Source of the DNA: Nocardioides sp. W7
GTDB lineage: Bacteria; Actinomycetota; Actinomycetes; Propionibacteriales; Nocardioidaceae
Reading direction: 5' to 3'
DNA: 64,000 nucleotides
Assembly (NCBI RefSeq): GCF_022919075.1
Contig: NZ_CP095078.1
Location: forward strand, 1,054,001-1,118,000
Shown: positions 16,044 through 24,092 of the stretch, one piece after another
Position numbering within the stretch: position 1 is the stretch's first letter
Layout of the letters: every line of letters starts with the position of its first letter
Notes under the pieces: generated by a model
Seen by the model: the letters and a program-made list of their open reading frames with translations, nothing else
Database searches by the model: none
What the model was told of the DNA's origin: nothing
Made by a program: the position numbers and the translations under genes

Positions 16044-17822
16044 CCTGACTTGGGTCCCTGCTGGGGATTTGGCGGGTCAGATCGCGCTGACCTGCGATGA
16101 TGGAGCAACTTAGTGCGTAGCTAAGGCACTAATTCGAGCGGTTAGGATCGGCCGGTGGCCTGGATCCGACGCGTTCGCACCGCGTCGGGCGCCACAGCAG
16201 TGCAGATCGCGGAGTCGGTCGATGGTCGTCGTCGGATCGTGCGGCATGTCGGCTCGGCACGTGATGAGGTCGAACTCGGTCTGCTGATGGACGATGCCCG
16301 GCGGCTGCTCGAAGACGATCAGCAGGGCCTGCTGGATCTCGGGATCACGCCGTCAGTCCCGAGGGCCGCGATGATCGCCCCGGCCCAGGCAGAGCCGGTA
16401 GGGCTGTTCCCGTCTCCCAGCGCGGCCGCCGTAACACCCATGCCGGCGGTGGCACGGACGCGGGTGCTGAGGACATCGTCGGGGCTGCTCTACGACGCGC
16501 TCGCCGCGGTCTACTCCAGCCTCGGGTTCGACATCGTGGCCGATGAGGTCTTCCGCGACCTGGTGATCGCACGGATCGTGGAGCCGACCAGCCTGCTCGA
16601 CGTCGACCGGGTGCTGGCCGAGATGGGTCGACGATCAGCAAGCCACTCGACTCGGAAGCGGTCCCTACGCCGCTGCCATGCCGGGTCCTATCGGGACCAG
16701 ATTGCGTCCGCGTGCTTCACCCACGCCGTCACCCACGGCGACGTGAGCCTCGTGCTCTACGACGTCACCACGCTCTACTTCGAGGCAGAGAAGGAGGACG
16801 ATCTCCGGAAGGTCGGCTTCTCCAAGGAGCGACGCGTCGACCCGCAGATCGTTGTGGGGCTGCTGGTCGACCGACGCGGGTTCCCCCTCGAGATCGGCTG
16901 CTACGAAGGCAACAAGGCCGAGACCCTGACGATCGTTCCGATCGTGAAGCAGTTCCAAGCCCGCCACGGCCTCGCGGACATGGTCGTGGTCGCGGACGCC
17001 GGGATGCTGTCGTCGACCAACCTGCGCGATCTGGACGAGGCGAACCTGCGGTTCATCGTCGGCTCCCGGGTGACCAAGGCGCCCAAAGACCTGGAGTCCC
17101 ACTTCCGCTGGCACGGCGACGCATTCAGCGACAGCCAGCTCATCGAGACGATCACCCCACGTACCGGGCACAAGGTCGAGAACGATCCGATGGTGAAGGC
17201 AGAACCAGTCTGGAAACCAGAGGAGCACGCCGGGTCGTGGCGGGCGGTGTGGGCCTACTCGACCAAGCGAGCGGTGCGTGACAACAAGACCCTGACCCTG
17301 CAGGAGAACCGCGCCAAGGCTGTGGTCGCTGGGGAGAAGACCGCTCGCACGCCACGATTCGTGAAGAACAACAGCAGCGGACATGTCCTCGATGACGCGT
17401 CCCTCGCTCGGGCGCGGCGGCTAGTCGGGTTGAAGGGCTACGTCACCAACATCCCCGCCGACCTCATGCCCGCCGGCGAGGTCATCGCCAGCTACCACGA
17501 CCTGTGGACCGTCGAGCAGTCCTTCCGGATGTCCAAGACCGACCTACGAGCCAGGCCGATCTTCGCCCGAACACGCGACGCCATCGAGGCCCACCTCACC
17601 ATCGTGTTCGCCGCCCTCGCCGTCAGCCGCGAGGTCCAGAACCGCAGCGGCCTGTCACTACGACGAGTCCTGCGGATCCTCAGGCCGCTGCGCTCAGCCA
17701 CCCTCGCGATCAACGGCACCACCACGACCATCCCGCCCGGACTCAGCCCCGAAGAAGAAGAACTCCTCAACGCGCTCCGAACGCCGACTGCAAGGCACTA
17801 AGCCGCTTGGCCCAACTCCAGG
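16044..17822 (+). mobile_element. IS1634-family insertion sequence with 334-bp target duplication
   Basis: The 1779-bp element is defined by the inner edges of the identical 334-bp flanks. The left end begins CCTGACTTGGGTCC. The reverse complement of the right end begins CCTGGAGTTGGGCC, giving short imperfect inverted repeats. One transposase gene fills it. IS1634 is known for unusually long and variable target duplications (tens to hundreds of bp in Mycoplasma), which this insertion matches. Confidence 0.9.
16155..17801 (+). CDS. IS1634-family transposase
   Basis: 548-residue DDE transposase of the IS4-related IS1634 group. Characteristic N-terminus: AWIRRVRTASGATAVQIAES, then RHVGSARDEVELGLLMDDA. 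Catalytic Asp in LYDVTTLYFEAE, Asp in VVVADAGMLSSTN, and the Glu region in LWTVEQSFRMSKTDLRARP. GTG start 111 nt inside the element. Full length, no internal stops, so the element may still be active. Confidence 0.93.
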   Translation: MAWIRRVRTASGATAVQIAESVDGRRRIVRHVGSARDEVELGLLMDDARRLLEDDQQGLLDLGITPSVPRAAMIAPAQAEPVGLFPSPSAAAVTPMPAVARTRVLRTSSGLLYDALAAVYSSLGFDIVADEVFRDLVIARIVEPTSLLDVDRVLAEMGRRSASHSTRKRSLRRCHAGSYRDQIASACFTHAVTHGDVSLVLYDVTTLYFEAEKEDDLRKVGFSKERRVDPQIVVGLLVDRRGFPLEIGCYEGNKAETLTIVPIVKQFQARHGLADMVVVADAGMLSSTNLRDLDEANLRFIVGSRVTKAPKDLESHFRWHGDAFSDSQLIETITPRTGHKVENDPMVKAEPVWKPEEHAGSWRAVWAYSTKRAVRDNKTLTLQENRAKAVVAGEKTARTPRFVKNNSSGHVLDDASLARARRLVGLKGYVTNIPADLMPAGEVIASYHDLWTVEQSFRMSKTDLRARPIFARTRDAIEAHLTIVFAALAVSREVQNRSGLSLRRVLRILRPLRSATLAINGTTTTIPPGLSPEEEELLNALRTPTARH

Positions 17823-18156
17823 TGCGCTGCGGATCATCGCGGACGACTCCCTCCTGTAGTCCGCCTGCACCGGGCCACCGAGTCGTCACCTTCGCGGCCG
17901 CCCGCCCGGAGGACCCGCCGCTCTTTCGGGTGCTGTCATCGCAGGTTCTCGGAGCCCCATTCTGGGCGCATAGGGCTACCGACCCAGGTCTGATCGGCGA
18001 GGCCGCCGAGTCAGGAGCTCGACCTCTTTGGTGTAGGTCGTGTCGGCTCGTCCCGCCTAGCAGAGCTCGGCAACGTCGGTGCTGTGGCCGGCCCAGTCGG
18101 AGGCGAGGTAGATGCTGATGCCGGACCCCTTGGTGGGGAAGGTGCGCTTCTTCAGG
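17823..18156. repeat. 334-bp target-site duplication of the IS1634 element, right copy
   Basis: Identical to 15710-16043. It starts with the last 37 nt of the 166-residue membrane protein gene (TGCGCTGCGG...CTCCTGTAG), now detached from its gene, and ends in the decayed integrase. Confidence 0.9.
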
Positions 18157-18269
18157 ACTTCGTCGACCCGCCAGCGGACGAACCAGCGAGCGGCGGCCTT
18201 GTCGTTCTCGGCGACCGTCCGGCCATCGGGTGTTCGTCCCTGGATGGCGTAGACGCCCCAAACCGTCAC
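18057..18269 (-). pseudogene. Internally deleted integrase (cassette copy B)
   Basis: The N-terminal about 48 residues match copy A (VTVWGVYAIQGRTPDGRTVA ... KKRTFPTKG). They are then joined in frame to the far C-terminal SGISIYLASDWAGHSTDVAE, removing about 1.2 kb including the first Arg box. The Tyr-Tyr of copy A (TACTAC) is TGC TAG here, so the nucleophile is lost and translation stops at 70 residues. The GTGA overlap with xis is retained. Confidence 0.9.
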
Positions 18270-18520
18270 TGAACCTGCTTGGCGACCAGGAAGTCGCGGA
18301 CGTCGGAGGGGCGGAACCGGATCTGACCGTTGACGCGAATGAAGGTCGGGACCAAACCGGTACCAGGACCCTTCGCGGTCCACTTGCGGACGGTCGACTC
18401 GCTCACGGAGAGCCAGGCGGCCAGGGCTCGCATGTCGATGAGCGGCTCGTCCGGTACGGCGCCGGTCGTCGCGAGAGTGCTGTCGGGGTGGGGCGCGATC
18501 GAGTAGCTGGAGCTGGTCAT
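18266..18520 (-). CDS. xis: Excisionase-type HTH protein (cassette copy B)
   Basis: 84 residues, nearly identical to the protein at 4195-4443. It differs only near the N-terminus (MTSSSYSIAPH versus MTSYSIATH). Same winged-helix core and the same GGAGGA ribosome site before ATG at 18520. Its partner integrase is dead, so it could only act in trans on copy A or as a repressor. Confidence 0.8.
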   Translation of the reverse strand: MTSSSYSIAPHPDSTLATTGAVPDEPLIDMRALAAWLSVSESTVRKWTAKGPGTGLVPTFIRVNGQIRFRPSDVRDFLVAKQVQ

Positions 18521-18633
18521 GGGGTCCTCCACGGGGTCGAGTCGCTGGACTGACGCCGGGCAGGGCGCGAGCTGCTGGGGACCCCGGCAACTTCCAGAAG
18601 CCACACGTGGGCCTGTAAATCGGCCGGGAAGGG

Positions 18634-18734
18634 AGTGGTGAGCGAGGTCCCGCATGGTGGTGAGGGTCGCCCACGTGAGTGGTGAGGCGGTGGTGAGGCG
18701 CCCACCAGTGGAAAGCTGGGTGCTTATCCACAGG
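18634..18734. repeat. Iteron-like repeats with a perfect DnaA box (cassette copy B)
   Basis: Same order of AGTGGTGAGC, TGGTGGTGAGG, AGTGGTGAGG and GGTGGTGAGG units as copy A, ending in TTATCCACA (18724-18732), an exact DnaA-box consensus. Conservation between the copies while the integrase decays suggests the block itself is functional or recently copied. Confidence 0.5.
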
Positions 18735-18783
18735 ACTCGACCGTTGGCGGGCGCCGGGTCAGCCTTTGACGCTGACTGGCCTG

Positions 18784-19002
18784 ATGTCCGAGAAGCTCTC
18801 GCCGTGTGAGCGGTGTCTGCGCTGCGACCAGCCGTTGCCAACCTCGCGGGATGGTCGGCCCAGGATCTGGTGCTCCCTGCGCTGCCGCCGTGCGGCGTAC
18901 GAGGAGCGACGGGCTGCGAACACCGGCGGAGCGGCACGCCTGCCGACCTCGGAACCGGCCTCACGCCTGACGTCAAGCGGGTCCGGTGGCGCAGGCGGTT
19001 AA
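18784..19002 (+). CDS. Truncated CxxC zinc-ribbon-like protein (cassette copy B)
   Basis: 72 residues. The ribbon CLRCDQPLP...WCSLRCRRAAYEERRAA aligns with copy A, after which the sequence diverges (Gly/Ser/Thr-rich) and stops at TAA 19000-19002. The stop lies inside the HipB operator palindrome, marking the junction where the cassette copy meets the hipBA locus. Probably a degraded gene. Confidence 0.5.
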   Translation: MSEKLSPCERCLRCDQPLPTSRDGRPRIWCSLRCRRAAYEERRAANTGGAARLPTSEPASRLTSSGSGGAGG

Positions 19003-19044
19003 ACGATATTTTCGCTGAAGCAGTTCGGCGCTAATATTGTTTAA
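18999..19044. promoter_or_regulatory. Palindromic operator upstream of hipBA
   Basis: Inverted repeat TTAAACGATATT (18999-19010) and AATATTGTTTAA (19033-19044), 11 of 12 positions complementary, 60 nt before the hipB start. HipB antitoxins bind palindromes of this kind to autorepress their operon. Confidence 0.65.
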
Positions 19045-19103
19045 ACGCAGTCCGGGCTCTGACGCCACGGGCGTCGGCACCCTCATGTCCTAAGGAAGCT
19101 CTG

Positions 19104-19433
19104 ATGGCCCGCGCTCGAACCTACTCACCCCCCACGCGAGACGCTGCTCGTCTGCTCGGGCTCGAAGTCGCACGGGCACGTCGTGCTCGCCGCTGGTCCG
19201 TAGCCGAACTCGCTGAGCGAGTCGGCGTCTCCCACGTGACAGTTCGCTCAGTCGAGAAGGGCGCGCTGAGCGTGTCGATCGGCACGGCCTTCGAGATTGC
19301 GACCACGCTCGGCATCGACCTCTTCGGCACTCCTGAGGAGGTAGAGCGCCACATCGAACGCGGACGAGACCGGCTTGCGCTTCTGCCGGCCAGTGTGCGG
19401 CACACGCACACAGACGTCGACGATGACTTCTAG
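19104..19433 (+). CDS. hipB: HipB-like antitoxin, XRE-family HTH
   Basis: 109 residues. The central HTH (ARRWSVAELAERVGVSHVTV, RSVEKG) is of XRE/Cro type, with a basic N-terminal extension and an acidic C-terminal tail (HTDVDDDF) that could insert in the partner kinase. ATG at 19104 lies downstream of an AAGGAAG site. The gene overlaps hipA by 11 nt, the usual antitoxin-first layout. Expected to neutralise HipA and repress the operon at the upstream palindrome. Confidence 0.85.
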   Translation: MARARTYSPPTRDAARLLGLEVARARRARRWSVAELAERVGVSHVTVRSVEKGALSVSIGTAFEIATTLGIDLFGTPEEVERHIERGRDRLALLPASVRHTHTDVDDDF

Positions 19434-20703
19434 AGCTCAGGTGCTGGGCTCAACCAGCTCGCGTCCGTCGGGCGAGCGGCCGAGCAGCGCCTTCGTCTGG
19501 GTCTGGCTGCCCGGGCGAACTGCTCCGGTCGTCGCCGGACGTCTGGACGAGCAGGGAGAGATCGTCACCTTCACCTACGGTCACAGCTACCTGTCGCGGG
19601 ACGACGCGATCGCGCTCTACCTGCCGGAGCTTCCACTGCAACGAGGTTCCATTCGACCCGGTGCAGGTCTGAGCGCCCCGGGCTGTATCAAGGACGCCGG
19701 CCCCGACTCCTGGGGGCAACGGATCATCCTGGCTCGTCACTTCGGGCACCTGGACCGCGACAGCGACACTGCCGATCCGAGCTTGCTGACGTACTTGCTC
19801 GAATCAGGCTCGGATCGCATTGGCGCTCTGGACTTTCAACTCAGTGCGACCGAGTACGTCGCCCGCACCGGCCACGCCTCACTGGCTCAGATGCAGCAGG
19901 CGGCCGACACCCTGCAAGCTGGCGGCGAACTCCCAGCGGAACTCGCGGAAGTGTTGTTGCGCGGGACCTCCATCGGCGGCGCGCGCCCGAAAGTGTTGCT
20001 CGACCACAACGGCCGCAAGCTCATTGCCAAGCTCTCCTCGACCACCGACACCTACCCCGTGGTCAAGGCCGAGGGCGTGGCGATGAACCTTGCTCGACGC
20101 TGCGGTCTGGACGTGGCGCCCACCGAAGTCACCACGTCCATGGGGCGCGACGTTCTGCTCGTCGAACGCTTCGATCGGACTCCAAACGAGGGCGAACGCC
20201 GGCTGGTCGTTTCTGCTCTCACGATGCTGGGGCTCGACGAGATGATGGGGCGCTACGCCACCTACTACGACCTCGCCGACCTCGTTCGGCGACGGTTCGA
20301 TAGCGCCGCGGCGACTTTGCGCGAGCTGTTCGCCCGCATCGTGTTCAACGTCCTCGTCGGCAACACCGACGACCATGCTCGCAACCATGCGGCGTTCTGG
20401 AACGGGGAGTCGCTCAATCTGACACCGGCCTACGACCTGTGCCCTCAACCACGCAGCGGCACGGAGGCCAATCAAGCGATGGCGATCGGACGCAACGGCG
20501 AACGAGAGAGCCGTCTTGCCGTGTGTCGTGACGCAAGCGACGTGTACCTGCTGACCCGCCAGGAGGCCACCGACATTATCGACTCACAACTCGAGGTCAT
20601 CACTTCGCAATGGGCCGACGCCGCCGACGAGTGCCGCCTGACCTTCCAAGACAAGCAGCGACTGTGGAAGCGGCAGATCCTCAACGACTACGTCTACGAA
20701 TAG
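19423..20703 (+). CDS. hipA: HipA-like serine/threonine kinase toxin
   Basis: 426 residues, the normal HipA length. Motifs: N-terminal subdomain with FTYGHSYLSRDDAIALYLPE, phosphate-loop region GTSIGGARPK, LLVERFDR, catalytic VGNTDDHARNHAAF and LTPAYDLCP. HipA kinases phosphorylate translation factors or tRNA synthetases and induce dormancy. ATG at 19423 lies inside hipB and fits a coupled operon. No inactivating change is visible. Confidence 0.9.
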   Translation: MTSRAQVLGSTSSRPSGERPSSAFVWVWLPGRTAPVVAGRLDEQGEIVTFTYGHSYLSRDDAIALYLPELPLQRGSIRPGAGLSAPGCIKDAGPDSWGQRIILARHFGHLDRDSDTADPSLLTYLLESGSDRIGALDFQLSATEYVARTGHASLAQMQQAADTLQAGGELPAELAEVLLRGTSIGGARPKVLLDHNGRKLIAKLSSTTDTYPVVKAEGVAMNLARRCGLDVAPTEVTTSMGRDVLLVERFDRTPNEGERRLVVSALTMLGLDEMMGRYATYYDLADLVRRRFDSAAATLRELFARIVFNVLVGNTDDHARNHAAFWNGESLNLTPAYDLCPQPRSGTEANQAMAIGRNGERESRLAVCRDASDVYLLTRQEATDIIDSQLEVITSQWADAADECRLTFQDKQRLWKRQILNDYVYE

Positions 20704-20924
20704 GTGCATCGCCGGGGGGGAGGGGGAGCCCGGCGCTTCCGGCGGACGAGGGATGTCGCCGTCTCGCCTCGTTCGGGGGGTTCGATGAGACTGCACGAAG
20801 CGGGTCACGGTGACAAGCACGACGTCGAGCATCGCCCTCGCCTGACGAGCGCCGGCCGGCTCCGCAGTCGGGTCGCTCGCGAGGCTCCGCCGGTGTTCAA
20901 GATCGGTGTCCGACCCGTGCCCAT

Positions 20925-22007
20925 TCAGGTCTCGTCAAGCAGGTCCTGGAGGTTCCGCCGGGTGCGGACCGTGTGCTCGTGGTTCGCGCCCAGGACCTTC
21001 TCGCGGCGGGCGAGTACGTCGGCGTACACCTCGATCGCCTCAGCCGTGCGGTTGGCGCCGGCGAGTCCGTAGGCGAGGTTGTGCCTCGACAGGAGGACGT
21101 CGGGGTGGTGCTCGCTCAACAGTCGCCGGCGTTGCTCCAGGACGTCGGTGTACATCTCGACCGCCAGCTCCGCGTCCCCGCTCGCCTGCGTCGCGTAGGC
21201 GACGTTGTTCACGGAGACGAGGGTCGTCGGGTGGTCCTTGCCGAGGGTTCGCCGTCTGGTCGCGAGAACCGACTCGTAGAGAGGCACCGCCAGGTCCGGT
21301 CGACCCATGGACTCGTAGGTGTACGCCAGGTTGTTCCGGACGGTCTGCGCGTCAGGGTGATCGGCGCCGAGGGCGGCCGCGATGTCGTCGAGGAGCGCCT
21401 CGCTGACCTCGACGGCCCTATCGAACTCCTGGTTCGTCTCGTACGCGTAGGCGAGGTTGATGCGCGCGGTGAAGGACTCGGGGTGCCTGGGGCCGACGGT
21501 TCGGTCGTAGCTAGCGATGACGTCCAGGTAGGTCGTGATGGCCGCGTCGGTCTCACCCGCGCTCTCCTGAGCGTCTGCGAGGACGGTCCTCGTCGCGAGA
21601 GTGTCGACGTGGGCCTCGCCCGGGAGACCGGCCTGCTCGGGGAGGAGGGCGTCGAGCATGTCGATCGCGACGTCGGGGTGACCCGCGGAGTTGTACACGG
21701 ACGCGAGAGCGTGTCTGGCCCGGAGGGTCTCGGGGGCGGTCGGCCCCAGGGCCGAGGTGAGCGCGTTGACGATATCGGTCGAGAGGCTGATCGCCTCGTC
21801 GATCCGGCCGGCGTCGTCGAAGGCGTCGGCGAGCTCGATGCGCGCCTGCAGGGTCGCAGGGTGGTGGTCGCCGAGGTGGGCGCGAGCGTCGGCCACGTTC
21901 TGCATGCCCTCCTCGACCGCTCGTTGGGGGTCGGCGACGCTGAGGAGGTACCGGACCGCACGGGAGCGAAGCTCGACGAGCCGCTCGACCAGAGCGTCGT
22001 CATTCAT
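20925..22007 (-). CDS. TPR-repeat protein, partner of the SEFIR-NB-ARC protein
   Basis: 360 residues built almost entirely of kinesin-light-chain-type tetratricopeptide repeats of about 42 residues (for example RNNLAYTYESMGRPDLAVPL and RHNLAYGLAGANRTAEAIEV). ATG at 22007 overlaps the end of the SEFIR-NB-ARC gene by 8 nt. In most bacterial NLR-like proteins such repeats are the C-terminal sensor of one chain, whereas here they are a separate protein. I infer that it recognises the trigger and binds or releases the ATPase. Confidence 0.85.
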   Translation of the reverse strand: MNDDALVERLVELRSRAVRYLLSVADPQRAVEEGMQNVADARAHLGDHHPATLQARIELADAFDDAGRIDEAISLSTDIVNALTSALGPTAPETLRARHALASVYNSAGHPDVAIDMLDALLPEQAGLPGEAHVDTLATRTVLADAQESAGETDAAITTYLDVIASYDRTVGPRHPESFTARINLAYAYETNQEFDRAVEVSEALLDDIAAALGADHPDAQTVRNNLAYTYESMGRPDLAVPLYESVLATRRRTLGKDHPTTLVSVNNVAYATQASGDAELAVEMYTDVLEQRRRLLSEHHPDVLLSRHNLAYGLAGANRTAEAIEVYADVLARREKVLGANHEHTVRTRRNLQDLLDET

Positions 22008-23751
22008 CTGTGGGCTCCGCCGGGCCTGCCGGCGGCGGGGGGCGGGTCTCCAGGACGGCGTCGGCGACCGCCTGTAAGTGTGTGATCGCGTGGAGTCCGG
22101 CTCCGCGGTCCCTCCAGGAGTCGGGGGCGACCGCGAACCCGGGACCGAGGAGGTCGAGCGCCCCGTCGATGCTTTGGGCTCGGCGACCGCGGGACTCGGT
22201 TCGCTCGCGGATGACCCTCGCCATCAGGCGGTGCATGATGACCGAGTCGCCCGACTCTGACCAGGTGAGGACGGACCCGGTGACGCACCGTTCCAGCGCG
22301 TGGTCGATCTGGTCGGTCGTCCAGGTCGCGTGGTCGGCCCCGGTGACGCGCTCGAGAAGGTCGCGTCGGACGCCCTCCGGCGACAGGGTGGCGATGATCT
22401 CGAGGATGGTTCCGGCGATTCGCCGGTCGTCGTCGGTGTCGACCGAGTCGACGGCGAGGAGCAACGCGGCGGCGGTGGGGTCGGGGTAGCCGATTCCCCT
22501 GACGTTGGCGAGCGTCTGCGCGACCGGGTAGGCGCGGAGGTCGCGCAGGCAGCGGTCGTAGTCGAGGCGCCGGTGTCGGATGTAGGGCCCGACGGAGGCG
22601 AGGGCCAGGGGCAGGTCCCCGAGTTCGTGCGCGACGCGGTCGGCGCCGGCGTCGTCGGTGTGGCCGGTGCTCCGGTGGAGGTAGGCGATCGAGTCGGCTC
22701 GGTCATAGGTGTCGACGTCGATGGTGGCGGCGAGCTCGTCGAAGGCGCGGTCCGTGCTGGTGATGACGACCTTGGTGAGGCCCGTGGGGGGCAGGAACGA
22801 CCGGACCGTGTCGGGATCCGCGGCGTTGTCGAGCACGAGGACGCCACCCAGGTCCCAGGTGGCGAGGTGTTCGCGCAACTGGTGGGCGGCCTCCCTGGGA
22901 CTCGCTTGGGGGGTCACTACGCCAGCGCGCTCCGCGGTGCGGGCGAGGCCCGCGATGAGGTTGTCCTCGGAGTCGGCGTTGACCCAGGCCACGAGAGGGC
23001 ATCCGTCGGTGGCGGCGGCCCTGGCGTAGGCGGCGGCGACTTGTGTCTTGCCGACGCCCCGCATGCCAGTGAGGGCGCTCACCAGGACGACGTTGGACCG
23101 GTCGAGTTGGCGTGCGAGCCGCTCGACCGCCCTCCGCTCGACGAAGGTCCGCGGCTGGCCCGGGATCTCTCCCACGACGATGCCGCGGCGGGAGAGCGGC
23201 GGGGCTCGTGTCGGGTCGGGAGGCGTGGGGTCCGGCCGCGCGCCGTCGGGTCTTGACCGAGTCGGCGGGAGGTGTCGGATCGAACCGATCGGCGGCGCGA
23301 CGTCCTCCGGCTGTCCCGTCAGGTACCGGTAGAGGCTGTTGTACTCGTCGGGGATGCGGTAGCGCGTGACGCTCTCCCGGAGGACCTCCGGCACGCTCGA
23401 CTGGTCGGCACCACCAATGAGGACGGGTACGTAACGGGTTCGTCGCGTGGTGTCGGCGTAGATCCTGTCGCGGATCAGGATCGACTCCCAGCGACCCCCC
23501 TTTCCCGTCGTAGGGTCGCCGTGGTTGCGGTAACGCTCGTAGTAGCTGGGTGTGCACACGACGAGCGTGAAGTCGGCGGCCTCGACCTCGTCCTCCATCC
23601 AGGCGGGCCAGCCCTGCAGGGGTGTGCCGTTGACCCACCGGTCGATGGAGACGTCCAGGCCCTCGCGACGCAGGCGGTCCGCCAGGTCGAGTACGGACTG
23701 GCGATGTGCGTCCGAGTCGTGGGTGTAGCTGATGAAGACCCGGATCGCCAT
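22000..23751 (-). CDS. SEFIR-NB-ARC (STAND) NTPase, NLR-like immune protein
   Basis: 583 residues. SEFIR/TIR-like domain at 1-150 (RVFISYTHDSDAHRQSVLDL, then LVVCTPSYYERY), a Pro-rich linker at 160-185, then an NB-ARC NTPase: P-loop GMRGVGKTQ (229-237), Walker B VLVLDNA (304-310) and GDLPLAL (378-384). The C-terminal about 100 residues are winged-helix-like. SEFIR/TIR-STAND proteins are bacterial relatives of NLRs. SEFIR effectors can deplete NAD, which is known for the family but not shown here. Translated with the TPR gene. Confidence 0.85.
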   Translation of the reverse strand: MAIRVFISYTHDSDAHRQSVLDLADRLRREGLDVSIDRWVNGTPLQGWPAWMEDEVEAADFTLVVCTPSYYERYRNHGDPTTGKGGRWESILIRDRIYADTTRRTRYVPVLIGGADQSSVPEVLRESVTRYRIPDEYNSLYRYLTGQPEDVAPPIGSIRHLPPTRSRPDGARPDPTPPDPTRAPPLSRRGIVVGEIPGQPRTFVERRAVERLARQLDRSNVVLVSALTGMRGVGKTQVAAAYARAAATDGCPLVAWVNADSEDNLIAGLARTAERAGVVTPQASPREAAHQLREHLATWDLGGVLVLDNAADPDTVRSFLPPTGLTKVVITSTDRAFDELAATIDVDTYDRADSIAYLHRSTGHTDDAGADRVAHELGDLPLALASVGPYIRHRRLDYDRCLRDLRAYPVAQTLANVRGIGYPDPTAAALLLAVDSVDTDDDRRIAGTILEIIATLSPEGVRRDLLERVTGADHATWTTDQIDHALERCVTGSVLTWSESGDSVIMHRLMARVIRERTESRGRRAQSIDGALDLLGPGFAVAPDSWRDRGAGLHAITHLQAVADAVLETRPPPPAGPAEPTDE

Positions 23752-24092
23752 GGCTCATTATGGGCCGGGAGAGGCGTCTCGCGGCGGGTTCCGCGGGGAG
23801 ACGGGGCAGCCGCGACGGCCGCAGTACGCCGTCGGTCCGGTCACCGCGGGTCGCACCGCGAGCGGCATCGACGCCGCTCTGCTGCCGGTCTCCTGACCAC
23901 TGCCCCCTGTGGACGCGGCCCGGGTGTCGGCCGGGCCGAGCGCCTCTTCAGGAGTTCTCCCTACTTTGCTCTTCCGGACGTCCTGACGCTGCCGGTGCGA
24001 CTGCTCGCGGCCACCAGTGATTCACCTGGACTCGCCACGATCCGCTCCGGGCCCGGGCCCACCAACTCTGGTTGAAAGGTCTTGCTGCTCTG
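23752..24092. other. Intergenic region between the NLR-like operon and the polysaccharide locus
   Basis: 341 bp holding the divergent promoters of the SEFIR gene (leftward) and the envelope locus (rightward). No convincing small gene, operator or RNA is seen. The junction separates the accessory island from co-oriented envelope genes. Confidence 0.4.

Noticed and set aside
18634..18734. A chromosomal replication origin
   Set aside because: Only one consensus DnaA box and no dnaA/dnaN neighbourhood. The repeats fit an integrative element better.
20704..20924. G-rich run (eight then five G) after hipA as a regulatory quadruplex
   Set aside because: Located between convergent gene ends with only two adjacent G tracts, so there is no support for a defined structure.
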